64,000 bases of DNA from NCBI GenBank assembly GCA_009928665.1, contig SACF01000004.1, positions 62,001-126,000 on the forward strand. Direction: 5' to 3'. This DNA comes from Alphaproteobacteria bacterium. Lineage in GTDB: Bacteria; Bacteroidota; Bacteroidia; Bacteroidales; FEN-979. How positions within the stretch are numbered: position 1 is the first letter of the stretch; each line of letters opens with the position of its first letter. The notes under the pieces are model-generated. The model was not told where the DNA came from, made no database searches, and saw only the letters and a list, made by a program, of their open reading frames with translations. Below, one piece after another: positions 36,803-46,327 of this stretch. The position numbers and the translations under genes are program-made.

Positions 36803-38152
36803 ATGGCAAAGCAAATCTCCATTCTTATCGTTGACGATGAAGAGACGGTGAGGGATTCGTTGTACAACTGGTTCCTTGAGGACGGGTATCATGTCGAATG
36901 CGCCGAAAATGCCAAAAAGGCCCTGGCCATGATGGAATCCGGTCATTTCGACATTGTTCTGGCCGACATCAAGATGCCCGGCATGGATGGACTCGAGATG
37001 CTCCGGCGCATCAAATCGTTGAAAAGAGACACCATGGTCATTGTTATGACGGCCTTCGCCACAGTCAACACGGCTGTGAAGGCGCTCAAAGACGGCGCTT
37101 TCGATTATGTGACGAAGCCTTTTGATCCCGACGATCTGTCGCATCTCATCCGGAATGCTTCAAAACAGATCGTGTTACAGGAGGAGAATGAAACCCTGAA
37201 AGATCACATCAGTTCGCTGGAGCGCGTTGAAGATCTGGTCGGCCGTAGTGAGGCCATGCAAAAGGTATTCAGGGAGATCGAGAATGTTGCTCCGACCAAC
37301 TCGTCGGTGATCATCACGGGTGAAAGCGGGACCGGGAAGGAGCTTGTAGCACGGGCAATTCATGCGAATTCTCCAAGGAAGTTCTATCCCCTCGTCAGCG
37401 TTCACTGCGGGGCGCTGAGCGAGAGTCTGCTCGAGAGCGAGTTATTCGGGCATGAAAAAGGCGCCTTCACCGGAGCCATGTATAACCGTAAGGGACGTTT
37501 TGAAATGGCCGACAGCGGAACCATTTTTCTGGATGAAATTGCGACCATTTCGACCAAGATGCAAATCGAATTGTTGCGGGTAATAGAGACCAAAACTTTT
37601 GTCAGAGTCGGGGGGAACAAGGAGATCACCTCTGATTTCCGCGTTGTTTGCGCAACCAACAAGGATCTGAAAACCTTGGTCGACCAGGGCGCCTTCCGGG
37701 AAGATCTCTATTACCGGCTGAATGTCGTGAATATTCATATACCCCCCTTGCGTGAGCGGATTGAGGATATACCCCTGCTGACCGACTATTTCATCAATAA
37801 ATATTGTACAACAATGAACCGGCCCCTGCTTACCATCGACCAGGCAGCCCTCGACAGGTTGGCATTGTACCCGTTTCCGGGGAACATCAGGGAGCTCGAG
37901 AATATGATCGAACGGGCCATTGTTGTTGGTAACGGGAAGAAAATAATGCTCCGCGATCTGCCTTTCGGGAAGGAGATCCTCGACAACGACATCGAAAGTC
38001 TCGATGAGTTTGAAAAAGCCTTTATCCAAACAATCCTGAATAAATACTCATGGAATATTTCCCGAACAGCAAAAGCCCTGAAAGTGGACCGGGTCACCCT
38101 GTACAATAAGATAAAGAAATACGATTTAAAACCATCGGATCAGCAGATATAA
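36803..38152 (+). CDS. NtrC-family sigma-54-dependent response regulator
   Basis: This 449-residue protein has a receiver domain at about 5-118 (acidic pair in IVDDEE, phospho-acceptor Asp55 in LADIKMPG, Thr83, Lys105). The AAA+ domain has Walker A GESGTGKE (173-180), the sigma-54 contact loop GAFTGA (220-225) and Walker B IFLDEI (241-246). A Fis-type helix-turn-helix sits at the C-terminus (NISRTAKALKVDRVTLYNKI). All catalytic motifs are intact, so it should bind sigma-54 holoenzyme and remodel it with ATP once phosphorylated. It sits 11 bp downstream of the heme-type kinase in one operon. The best nearby target is the sigma-54-like promoter at 33081. Confidence 0.95.
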   Translation: MAKQISILIVDDEETVRDSLYNWFLEDGYHVECAENAKKALAMMESGHFDIVLADIKMPGMDGLEMLRRIKSLKRDTMVIVMTAFATVNTAVKALKDGAFDYVTKPFDPDDLSHLIRNASKQIVLQEENETLKDHISSLERVEDLVGRSEAMQKVFREIENVAPTNSSVIITGESGTGKELVARAIHANSPRKFYPLVSVHCGALSESLLESELFGHEKGAFTGAMYNRKGRFEMADSGTIFLDEIATISTKMQIELLRVIETKTFVRVGGNKEITSDFRVVCATNKDLKTLVDQGAFREDLYYRLNVVNIHIPPLRERIEDIPLLTDYFINKYCTTMNRPLLTIDQAALDRLALYPFPGNIRELENMIERAIVVGNGKKIMLRDLPFGKEILDNDIESLDEFEKAFIQTILNKYSWNISRTAKALKVDRVTLYNKIKKYDLKPSDQQI

Positions 38153-38207
38153 CGGTATAAACAAGATTACTGCCGGAACCATCCATGTTAATCCAGATCT
38201 TCTCTGA

Positions 38208-38750
38208 ATGGATCAGCCAGACCAGAAACATATTACCATACTTTCATTCGGGTATTTCGACAAAGATTTTCTGGATAAACTGGCACATCCTGTCAGGTTT
38301 GAGTTGAAAACCGATGTTAGTATCAGGGAGGCCCATTTGGATCTGAGCGAATATTTTGATCCTTCGAGGAGGCAGTACAATGGCAACCGGTTATTGAAAA
38401 CAGTCGATGAGATGGCCCCACCCGATTCGCTGAAGACCATCGGGCTTTTTCAGGTCGATCTTTTCATCCCGATCCTTACTTACATTTTCGGGCAGGCTTA
38501 CCTGAACGGCCGGTCGGGAATCGTCTCGCTATACCGGTTGCTTAATGAGCGTTACGGGATGGCGCATGATGAGAACCTTTTATTCGAACGGACCATCAAG
38601 GAAGTCATCCATGAACTTGGTCACACCTTCGGATTGATCCATTGTCATGATCCTTCCTGTGTGATGCGTTCGGGCACCTATGTAGAAGACATTGACCAGA
38701 AAAATGCGCATCTTTGCAGCGTATGCCGAGAGAAAGCCGGTTTTAAATAA
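38208..38750 (+). CDS. amzA: Archaemetzincin family (M54) zinc metalloprotease
   Basis: This 180-residue protein has the extended archaemetzincin motif HELGHTFGLIHC (His135, Glu136, His139, His145, Cys146). CVM (Cys151, Met153) follows, then CSVC (170-173). The first part binds catalytic zinc and the four cysteines bind a structural zinc, as in archaeal AmzA structures. There is no signal peptide, so it is probably cytosolic. The length is normal for prokaryotic members. It starts 55 bp after the NtrC-type regulator on the same strand and may be co-transcribed with it. Substrates of the family are poorly known. Confidence 0.9.
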   Translation: MDQPDQKHITILSFGYFDKDFLDKLAHPVRFELKTDVSIREAHLDLSEYFDPSRRQYNGNRLLKTVDEMAPPDSLKTIGLFQVDLFIPILTYIFGQAYLNGRSGIVSLYRLLNERYGMAHDENLLFERTIKEVIHELGHTFGLIHCHDPSCVMRSGTYVEDIDQKNAHLCSVCREKAGFK

Positions 38751-38925
38751 ATCCGGGGCCGATCTTCCCAAAAATACGTCACCCTTGTAACCTTTCATTA
38801 TTTTTACAGTCCTTTTAACTAAACGATCCAAACATGAAATATCCATTAGGAACCAGGTTCGTGCAAAACACGCATGATAATTATGGATATTCAATGTGAC
38901 CAATGAAATATAAACTTATTAACAC

Positions 38926-41900
38926 ATGAAACATTTACTTGCCCTTACGCTGCTGTTCGTGGCGGCACTGCAATCAATCGCCCAGGAAACCCCCCTCTGG
39001 CTGCGATATCCATCCATTTCGCCTGATGGAAAGACCATTCTCTTCTGTTATAAAGGCGATATCTGGTCGGTCCCCTCATCCGGGGGAACGGCTATTCCCA
39101 TGACGCTGACCGATTCGTACGAGTACCTGCCGGTTTGGAGCCACGACGGGAAAGCAATTGCTTTCGCTTCGGACCGTACCGGTAATTTCGATGTATTCGT
39201 TATGTCGGCCCGGGGTGGCGAGGCAAAGCGGCTCACTTTTAATTCGAACCGGGAGCTACCCTGGAATTTCACTGCCGACAACAAGGAGGTAATCTTTTCG
39301 GCCTACCGACAGGATGTGGTCACCAATGCCCAATTTCCGATGTCGCTGATGAGTGAACTGTACACGGCGCCGGTTGGCGGAGGTAAAATATCACAATTAC
39401 TTCCGAGCCCGGCGCTGAATGTCTCCCCCACTTCGACCGGCGACAAAATCCTTTACGAGGACATTAAAGGTTACGAGGATGAGTGGCGTAAGCATCATAC
39501 CTCTGCCATTGCCCGCGACATTTGGATGTATGACTTCAATACGCAAAAACACACCAAACTAACCGGTTTCAGTGGCGAGGACCGTGATCCGGTGTTTGAT
39601 TCCAATGATCGTGATTTTTATTACCTGAGCGAACGGAACGGGTCATTCAATGTTTTTAAAAGCTCTTTGGACGATCCCTCCAAGTCGACGGCTTTAACGC
39701 AGTTTGAAAAGCATCCCGTCAGGTTTCTGAGCCGGAGCAACAACAACCTGCTCTGCTTCGGTTATGATGGCGAAATCTACACCATAGTTCCGGGTGGGGC
39801 GCCGAAAAAAATCCAGATATCAGTCTTTGCCGACGGCCGTTCCGGGCAGGATCGCATTGTTCCGGTCAATGAAAAGTTCACCGAAACACGCTTATCTTCC
39901 AACGGGAAAGAATATGCCTATGTTTTCAGGGGTGAAATCTTTGTGAGCAGCGTGGATGGCGGATTCACCAAGCGGATCACCAATACGCCTTACCAGGAGC
40001 GCAGTGTGAGTTTCAGTCCCGACGGCCGTTCGCTGCTTTATGCTGCCGAGGTGAACAACAGCTGGAATATATACACCGTCTCCATCATCCGGAAGGAAGA
40101 GCCCTATTTTTATGCCAGTACCGTGTTGAAAACCGAACCCGTAATCGCCACCGAAGCCGAGGAGTTCCAGCCGGAGTATGCGCCCGACGGGAAGGAAGTG
40201 GCCTATCTGGAGAACAGGGTGGTGCTAAAGGTCATCAACCTGGAGAGCCGGAAGACCCGAACGATTATGCCCGCCCGGGTTAACTACTCCTATTCCGATG
40301 GTGATCAATATTATCAATGGTCGCCCGACGGAAAATGGTTCCTGGTGAACTTCGCCTTTCCCGACCGCATTTTTAGTCCCGAAGTGGGTCTTGTCTCATC
40401 GGATGGCACCGGTCAGATCATCAACCTCACCCTGAGCGGGTACGACGATTTTGGAGGGAAATGGTCATCCAATGCGAAATCGATGATCTGGGGCTGCAAC
40501 CGGAACGGCGATCACGCCCAGGGCGGTTATATTCCGACGGCTGATGTATATGAAATGTTTTTCAGTAAAGAGGCTTACGACCGGTTCATGCTTACCAAGG
40601 AGGAACTTGCTCTTGTGAAAGATCAGGAAGAACAGGCAAAGAAAGAGAAAGAGAAGGAGGAAAAGAAGGGAAAACCAGAGAAGGAGGGAAAGAAGGGAGA
40701 TAAAGCGGATGAGACTGCCGGTGAAAAGGGAGGGTCGGTCACGGATAAAAAGGATTCGCTGAAGGTTAAAATTGATTGGGAAAACCTGACCGATCGCAAG
40801 GTTAAGCTTACCACGCATACTTCGAAGGTGCGGGATTGGCTGCTTTCGAAAGATGGTGAAAAGCTTTTTTACCTTACCAGTTTTGAAAAGGACAACGATC
40901 TGTGGGTTACAGAGTTGCGGACAAAAGAGACAAAAATGCTGGCCAAACTGGGGGTAAAAAGTCCTTCGATGGAGCTGTCGTCGGATGGCAAATTCATCCT
41001 GGTTCTGGCCGATGGCAAACCCATGAAAGTAGAGGTTGAAGGTGGCAAGTCGGAGCCCCTGAAGACCTCGGGTGAGATGATGTTAAAACCGGCCGGGGAG
41101 CGGGATTACATATTCGACCATGCCTGGAGGCAGTTCAAGGAAAAATTTTATGTGGAGGACCTGCACGGCGTCGATTGGGATTTTTATAAGCAGGCTTATA
41201 AAAAATTCCTTCCCTTCATCAATAACAATTATGATTTTGCCGAGATGCTCAGCGAAATGCTGGGTGAGATGAATGCTTCGCATACCGGCTGCGGTTACCG
41301 GGCCGGGAGAGCCAATGCAGATCAGACTGCTGACCTGGGTTTGTTTTTCGACTATAAATTCAAAGGGTCCGGGCTGAAGATTGCGGGCATTGTTGAGGGA
41401 GGACCACTTGACAAGGCTTCCTCACGTGTAAATACGGGTTGTATCCTCGAAAAGATCGATGGGGAGGCAATATCTGACACCATTGATTTTTATTCCTTAC
41501 TGAACCGGAAAACCGGAAAGATCACCTTGCTTACCATTTCCAATCCCGTCACCGGGGAGCTTTGGGATGAAAGTGTGAAGCCTGTTTCAGGAGGATCTGC
41601 CAGTGAATTGCTTTACCGCCGGTGGGTGAAGAACCGCCGGAATGAGGTGGAACGGTTGTCGGGCGGAACCATCGGGTACATTCATGTACGGTCGATGGAC
41701 GATGCGAGCATGCGAACCGTTTTCGAAGAGGCGTTGGGGCGGAACTTTGAAAAGAAGGCCCTGATCATTGACACCCGGTTCAACGGCGGCGGCAACATCC
41801 ACGAACAGCTTTCCGATTTCCTGAGCGGGAAAAAGTACATCGACATTGTTCCGCACGGTCAGTACATCGGTTCCGAGCCTTACGACAAGTGGGTGAAACC

Positions 41901-42210
41901 CTCCATCGTACTGATCGGAGAAAGTAATTACTCCGACGCACACCTGTTTCCCGTTGCCTATAAGCTCAAAAACACCGGAAAAACGCTTGGAATGCCGGTC
42001 CCCGGAACAGGTACCTTTGTCTGGTGGGAATCCCAGATCGATCCGACCCTGGTTTTCGGTATACCGATGGGAGGCTGGCGTACCCCCGACGGAAAATTCT
42101 GCGAGAACAACCAGATGGAGCCCGACATCCGGGTTGCCAACGATCCCGGTATTATGGCTTCAGGCAGGGATCAACAGATCGAGGAGGCGGTAAAGGAGTT
42201 GATGAAGTGA
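38926..42210 (+). CDS. Tricorn-like S41 peptidase with N-terminal PD40 beta-propellers and PDZ domain
   Basis: This 1094-residue protein has a signal peptide (MKHLLALTLLFVAALQSIAQ). It opens with LRYPSISPDGKTILF, the hallmark of exported tricorn homologues. PD40/WD40-like blades fill about 25-560 (VWSHDGKAIAFASDRTG, SFSPDGRSLLYAA, QWSPDGKWFLV). A Lys/Glu-rich low-complexity insert is at about 566-608. A further propeller section is at about 630-710, the tricorn core domain at about 725-805, PDZ at about 815-890, and the S41 catalytic domain at about 900-1090. The catalytic Ser is most likely Ser1003 in GESNYSDAHLFP. Related enzymes degrade peptides processively in the periplasm. It is monocistronic and convergent with a cyclophilin gene. 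Confidence 0.9.
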   Translation: MKHLLALTLLFVAALQSIAQETPLWLRYPSISPDGKTILFCYKGDIWSVPSSGGTAIPMTLTDSYEYLPVWSHDGKAIAFASDRTGNFDVFVMSARGGEAKRLTFNSNRELPWNFTADNKEVIFSAYRQDVVTNAQFPMSLMSELYTAPVGGGKISQLLPSPALNVSPTSTGDKILYEDIKGYEDEWRKHHTSAIARDIWMYDFNTQKHTKLTGFSGEDRDPVFDSNDRDFYYLSERNGSFNVFKSSLDDPSKSTALTQFEKHPVRFLSRSNNNLLCFGYDGEIYTIVPGGAPKKIQISVFADGRSGQDRIVPVNEKFTETRLSSNGKEYAYVFRGEIFVSSVDGGFTKRITNTPYQERSVSFSPDGRSLLYAAEVNNSWNIYTVSIIRKEEPYFYASTVLKTEPVIATEAEEFQPEYAPDGKEVAYLENRVVLKVINLESRKTRTIMPARVNYSYSDGDQYYQWSPDGKWFLVNFAFPDRIFSPEVGLVSSDGTGQIINLTLSGYDDFGGKWSSNAKSMIWGCNRNGDHAQGGYIPTADVYEMFFSKEAYDRFMLTKEELALVKDQEEQAKKEKEKEEKKGKPEKEGKKGDKADETAGEKGGSVTDKKDSLKVKIDWENLTDRKVKLTTHTSKVRDWLLSKDGEKLFYLTSFEKDNDLWVTELRTKETKMLAKLGVKSPSMELSSDGKFILVLADGKPMKVEVEGGKSEPLKTSGEMMLKPAGERDYIFDHAWRQFKEKFYVEDLHGVDWDFYKQAYKKFLPFINNNYDFAEMLSEMLGEMNASHTGCGYRAGRANADQTADLGLFFDYKFKGSGLKIAGIVEGGPLDKASSRVNTGCILEKIDGEAISDTIDFYSLLNRKTGKITLLTISNPVTGELWDESVKPVSGGSASELLYRRWVKNRRNEVERLSGGTIGYIHVRSMDDASMRTVFEEALGRNFEKKALIIDTRFNGGGNIHEQLSDFLSGKKYIDIVPHGQYIGSEPYDKWVKPSIVLIGESNYSDAHLFPVAYKLKNTGKTLGMPVPGTGTFVWWESQIDPTLVFGIPMGGWRTPDGKFCENNQMEPDIRVANDPGIMASGRDQQIEEAVKELMK

Positions 42211-42303
42211 TCGATCAAGGCAGCATAATTCTCGAACAGGATAAGGAATTTTTTCGAAAGATTCGGATCAGATAGGTTGGTTTAGTTCTATCAGTTGACC
42301 CTC

Positions 42304-42945
42304 TTATTTGACACCGGGGATCAGCTTGGCCGAAATGATGTAGTCCAGTTCCGGGAAGTGTTTTCGAACATAGGCGTTGCCCTGCTGCATGATCGAATCC
42401 TGGTGGTTAGCCGGCTCGAAACCATAGGTTCCATAGAAGGAATCGACCACTTCAAATCCCTCCACAATCCTGGCTACCGGCGGAAATCCTTTCAGTCCGT
42501 TGTAGGTAACCGTATCGAGTTTGAAGTTGTCTTTTTTATTGATGAACAATTGACTGGTGCGTGAATTGGCTCCGTCGCGGGCATACGAAAGGGTTCCCTT
42601 CAGGTTGTGCTCAATAACCGGTTCATCCGGGATGGGACGCTTATCCCAGAACCTGTTAACCTCCGGAAGATCGGAGATGCCGAACTGAACCACATAGGTG
42701 GACTGGACCCTGAAAAGGCTGTTGTTGTCGTAGAAACCTGATTGAATGAGCTGATAAAGCCGGTCGACCCCTTCGGGCGACCAGGAGCGGAATGCTTCGA
42801 TGGTAAAGGAACCTTTGGTGGTGGTGAACTTTGCCATAAAGGTTGAAGACGCTTTGACCTTCAGGATTGCACTGTCGGGCACTTTCTGTGCTGTGAGCGC
42901 AACCGGGATGAGGAACATCATCCACAGATACAGATTACGTTTCAT
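42304..42945 (-). CDS. Peptidyl-prolyl cis-trans isomerase, cyclophilin type, exported
   Basis: This 213-residue protein has a signal peptide (MKRNLYLWMMFLIPVALTAQ). Cyclophilin blocks are clear: ATTKGS-like FTTTKGSFTIEAF, LFRVQSTYVVQFGI, GTLSYARDGANSRTSQLFIN and PPVARIVEGFEVVD. It should fold proline-containing exported proteins in the periplasm. The catalytic Arg of the FxR motif is present as FRV. It is a single-domain protein without a T9SS domain. It lies between the convergent tricorn-like gene and the co-oriented C10 peptidase gene, whose stop side faces its start (75 bp apart). Confidence 0.9.
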   Translation of the reverse strand: MKRNLYLWMMFLIPVALTAQKVPDSAILKVKASSTFMAKFTTTKGSFTIEAFRSWSPEGVDRLYQLIQSGFYDNNSLFRVQSTYVVQFGISDLPEVNRFWDKRPIPDEPVIEHNLKGTLSYARDGANSRTSQLFINKKDNFKLDTVTYNGLKGFPPVARIVEGFEVVDSFYGTYGFEPANHQDSIMQQGNAYVRKHFPELDYIISAKLIPGVK

Positions 42946-43020
42946 AAAGGTTGACTGGTCAGGATTTCTTCCCTGACAAATATTGAAAATCGTAAGATGC
43001 GGTAATACAAGTCTGACGGA

Positions 43021-44454
43021 TCAATTCCTTATGAGTTTACCCGACATGCTATTCCCGGATTCCTTCTCGATCCGATAAAGGTACATTCCGGGAGTCAGGT
43101 CATTGGTGGTCACTGTTTGCCAACCTCCGGTCACAACTTGCCGGAGTACTTCCTTTCCGGAACTGTTGTAAAGGATAAGGGTTGCTGGTCCGGCGAGTCC
43201 GGGCAGGGTCAGTTGATCCGTGAACGGATTCGGGAATGGTCTGATCGTCCTTGCGGGTTCTCTGTTGACTGTTATTCCTGTATAGAGTGATGATTTGATA
43301 TCGATCACGGCGCTTTCGATGATGGTCAGGTTATACGGAATGCTCTCAGGCGGGAGGGTATACCATCCGTTGGCCGATCCGCCCCATCCGAAATTGAAAT
43401 GATAGTATTCATCGGTGTTATAGCCATCGACCACTACGTTGTGGCCTCCTGACCCGGTTGATACCAGCAATCCGAGTTGGACGGGCAGGGCAAGTTTTAC
43501 ATTTTCGGCAATGAGGGTATTCAGGGTAGTATCGTCGGGATAGACAATCCGTGATTCTTCAAATCCGAACCGTTGCCAAGCCATCAGGGCCTGTTCGAGT
43601 CCGAAAGTTCCCGAGACCGAGGCGGTGTAAACCTGGTGTGCCGCGACTCCACAGGCAAAACAGATGGCTGCTTTCATGGATTTTGTAAGAGCGCCTCCGA
43701 ATGCGTAAGTCGATTCGAGGGTGTCGAGGTGCAGGTTCAGGGTGTCGAAGCAGGGGAATCCCCGGGACAGGTAATCGTTGTCGATCCAATATTGGTTGCC
43801 CGATCCATAGTTGTGGTAATAATCATCACTGTCGGAAAACCGGGTCTGGTTGATCTCTCTATGGTGATTTACGATCTGAGCCATTGCGATGGCCGGGCAG
43901 CCTGCCACGCTGTGTGATCCGGCATTCAGATCAATCGGGCACATGTTGTTGTACGGGGCGTTCTGGGTCCAGTTGGTTTCGAGCCATCCGCCGGTGGTTG
44001 TTGTACCTTCGGGAGGCCATTGTTCAAAGCCGGGCGATTTCAGCCCACCTGCCAGAAATGCCTGCCATTTCCCAGCGATGACGGCTCTTTCATCCGCAGA
44101 TTGCCTCCACGATTGATCCAGGCGGACCTGTAGATCTCGGGTTATGATCTGTTTGATCCGGCCCGCTTCCTCCTGGGGCAGATCAAACCGGTCGAGCGAC
44201 GACCAGGCATAGACCGGGGCAATCCGATCGGAATTTGCGATGATGACAAATCCGGTCGGTTCGAAGTGGAAGAGTGTAGCCAGGGCGGCGCCTGTTGCAT
44301 CGGTCAGCTTTTCCTGGCGGATCAGGTGGTAATCGGGATGTTCTGTTGTGATAAAAGCAGTAGCTGCTCCAGGTAACAAGGATTCATGCAACGATTGGCT
44401 GCCGGCGGGGAATCCGCATTGGAGCAGGAACAAAAAAAGGAATATTTTTCGCAT
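43021..44454 (-). CDS. C10-family (streptopain-type) cysteine protease with T9SS sorting domain
   Basis: The ATG at 44454 begins the signal peptide MRKIFLFLFLLQCGFPAGSQ. The frame stays open to 44532, but those 26 residues are polar. The mature 477-residue precursor has an Spi-like propeptide (about 20-125). The catalytic domain has WTQNAPYNNMCP, the nucleophile Cys186 in SVAGCPAIAMAQ, the catalytic His338 in GGHNVVVDGY, and FNFGWGGSANGWY. From about residue 403 there is a T9SS type A domain (PFPNPFTDQLTL). Relatives are streptopain SpeB, interpain and PrtT of Porphyromonas. It is likely secreted as a zymogen and activated by removal of the propeptide. The 295 bp upstream hold no gene and no strong promoter match. 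Confidence 0.92.
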   Translation of the reverse strand: MRKIFLFLFLLQCGFPAGSQSLHESLLPGAATAFITTEHPDYHLIRQEKLTDATGAALATLFHFEPTGFVIIANSDRIAPVYAWSSLDRFDLPQEEAGRIKQIITRDLQVRLDQSWRQSADERAVIAGKWQAFLAGGLKSPGFEQWPPEGTTTTGGWLETNWTQNAPYNNMCPIDLNAGSHSVAGCPAIAMAQIVNHHREINQTRFSDSDDYYHNYGSGNQYWIDNDYLSRGFPCFDTLNLHLDTLESTYAFGGALTKSMKAAICFACGVAAHQVYTASVSGTFGLEQALMAWQRFGFEESRIVYPDDTTLNTLIAENVKLALPVQLGLLVSTGSGGHNVVVDGYNTDEYYHFNFGWGGSANGWYTLPPESIPYNLTIIESAVIDIKSSLYTGITVNREPARTIRPFPNPFTDQLTLPGLAGPATLILYNSSGKEVLRQVVTGGWQTVTTNDLTPGMYLYRIEKESGNSMSGKLIRN

Positions 44455-44749
44455 GGTGTGTGAATATGTTGGTTTGTGACCGGTTACTCTTATTTCCCTG
44501 CCCGAAACCGGAATTTCCGGAAGGGTATGCAACCATACTGTAAAGATGAAAACAAATTAAATATGATGAATATTTTTTCGATTATCTGAAACAATAAACC
44601 GATGAAAGTCATGATTTTTCAGATGTAATGGATCTAGGGTATCTGCTTCATGGCGACTTTTATGCAGCCGGCACGGTTGGAGGAATGTTTGCAGGCAGGT
44701 TTCAGGTCGTGTCACAATCCTCCGAAATCAGGCTATCATAAAAAGATTC

Positions 44750-46327
44750 CTAAAAATCCCGGCCTGGGGTCATTGATTCGACCACCCGTAGCAGTTGGTC
44801 TTTGCTATATGGTTTTGCCAGATAATGTGAGCACCCGTGTGCAAGGAGCCTGGAGCGGTCTCCGTACTGGGTATAACCGGTAATGGCAAGTACCGGGATC
44901 GATTCATAGCCCTGGATCCGGCGGATGAGTTTCACGGCCTCTATTCCGCTCATTGCCAATCCCAGGTTGATATCCATCATGATCATATCGAAACGGGTTG
45001 ATTCACACAGCGACAGGGCTTCCTGGCCGGAGGAAGCAATGGTAACCTGGTACCTGGCGCGGAGGAAAAGCCGGACCAGTTCGGCATTGGTCTCGTTGTC
45101 CTCTACCACAAGAACATGCAGCATCGGTTGACTTTTTTCCGTAACCGGGATCTCTTTTCCCCTGGTACGGGAAGCGGATCTGACCTCCGGGACGGGGATC
45201 CTGGTATGAACCGGAAATTCCAGTGAAAATGAAGAGCCTTTGTCCGGTGTACTTTCCACATACACATTCCCGCCAATCAGTTGCATGATTTTTCGCGCGA
45301 TGGTCAATCCGAGTCCGATCCCTTCATAATGTCTTGAAAATCCCTCGCTTACCTGCTTAAATGCATCAAATATAACGCCCAGGTTGGTACTGTTGATCCC
45401 GATCCCGGTATCCGACACGGTAATTCTCAGCAAATCTGAGCCATTGACTTTTTTGACAACTGAAGTGATGGTGATGCCGCCCTGATGGGTATATTTGATC
45501 GCATTGTCGAGAATGGCTGCGAAAGCGCGGGCTATGAGTTCTTCATCTGACTCCACGATCACGCCGGGTTCATCGGACGGGATCCGGCAGTACAGTTTTT
45601 TATAGGTCAGGAATTCCTGATGTTTCATGACCACCTGTGAGATCATCTGGTTCAGATGAAACTCTTTTAAAGTGGGTTTAATTCCTGATTCCAGTTGGGA
45701 AAGCCATACGATCGAGTCGAGGGTTTTCATGAGCCTCATTCCGCTTTTGTGTATCCGGAGGGCGCTTTGCCGGATGTCGGGGTCATCGGTTGAGTTTTGG
45801 ATGACCTGGGCGAAGCCCAGGATTCCGGTGAGCGGTGTTCGGAATTCATGGCTCATGTTGGAGAGCAGACTTGTTTTCAGATGGTCGGATTGTTCAGCTT
45901 TTTCCTTGGCCTGCTTTAGTTCCTCGAGCGTTTGCCTCCGGTGCAGGCGTATCGCGGCTTCCCGGAGTTCCCGGGTCACAGCCGGACCGATTCGCACAAT
46001 ATGATCCTTCATGATGTAATCGTGAGCGCCCGATTTCATCATGCTCACTGCCACCTCCTCCCCGATGGTGCCGGAGACCAGGATAAAGGGGATGTCGAGA
46101 CCGGAGGCTTTATAAATTTCAAGGGCATGTTCACCGCTGAATTTAGGCAATCTGAAATCACAAATAATCAGGTCGTATTCCCGCGTTTTTAAAAATTCTG
46201 ACATTTCAGCAGCAGTTTCCACCCGGTCGGATTGGATATCGAACCCCTCTTTCTCAAGATGGTGTAACAGCAGGATAGCGTCATCGTCATGATCTTCGAT
46301 GAGCAGCAGGCGTAGCTTTTCCTTCAT
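44750..46327 (-). CDS. Hybrid REC-histidine kinase-REC signalling protein
   Basis: This 525-residue cytosolic protein has an N-terminal receiver at 1-125 (Asp57 in IICDFRLP), HisKA with His160 (MSHEFRTPLTG), HATPase_c (DNAIKYT, DTGIG, GIGLGLTIA) and a second receiver at about 402-520 (Asp452 in MMDINLG, Lys505). It has no sensor or membrane segment, so its input is probably phosphoryl transfer to the first receiver. Its start overlaps the stop of the upstream single-receiver gene by 4 bases (ATGA), so the two are translationally coupled. The operon order is membrane kinase, lone receiver, then this protein, which fits a phosphorelay. The final output is not encoded here. Confidence 0.92.
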   Translation of the reverse strand: MKEKLRLLLIEDHDDDAILLLHHLEKEGFDIQSDRVETAAEMSEFLKTREYDLIICDFRLPKFSGEHALEIYKASGLDIPFILVSGTIGEEVAVSMMKSGAHDYIMKDHIVRIGPAVTRELREAAIRLHRRQTLEELKQAKEKAEQSDHLKTSLLSNMSHEFRTPLTGILGFAQVIQNSTDDPDIRQSALRIHKSGMRLMKTLDSIVWLSQLESGIKPTLKEFHLNQMISQVVMKHQEFLTYKKLYCRIPSDEPGVIVESDEELIARAFAAILDNAIKYTHQGGITITSVVKKVNGSDLLRITVSDTGIGINSTNLGVIFDAFKQVSEGFSRHYEGIGLGLTIARKIMQLIGGNVYVESTPDKGSSFSLEFPVHTRIPVPEVRSASRTRGKEIPVTEKSQPMLHVLVVEDNETNAELVRLFLRARYQVTIASSGQEALSLCESTRFDMIMMDINLGLAMSGIEAVKLIRRIQGYESIPVLAITGYTQYGDRSRLLAHGCSHYLAKPYSKDQLLRVVESMTPGRDF

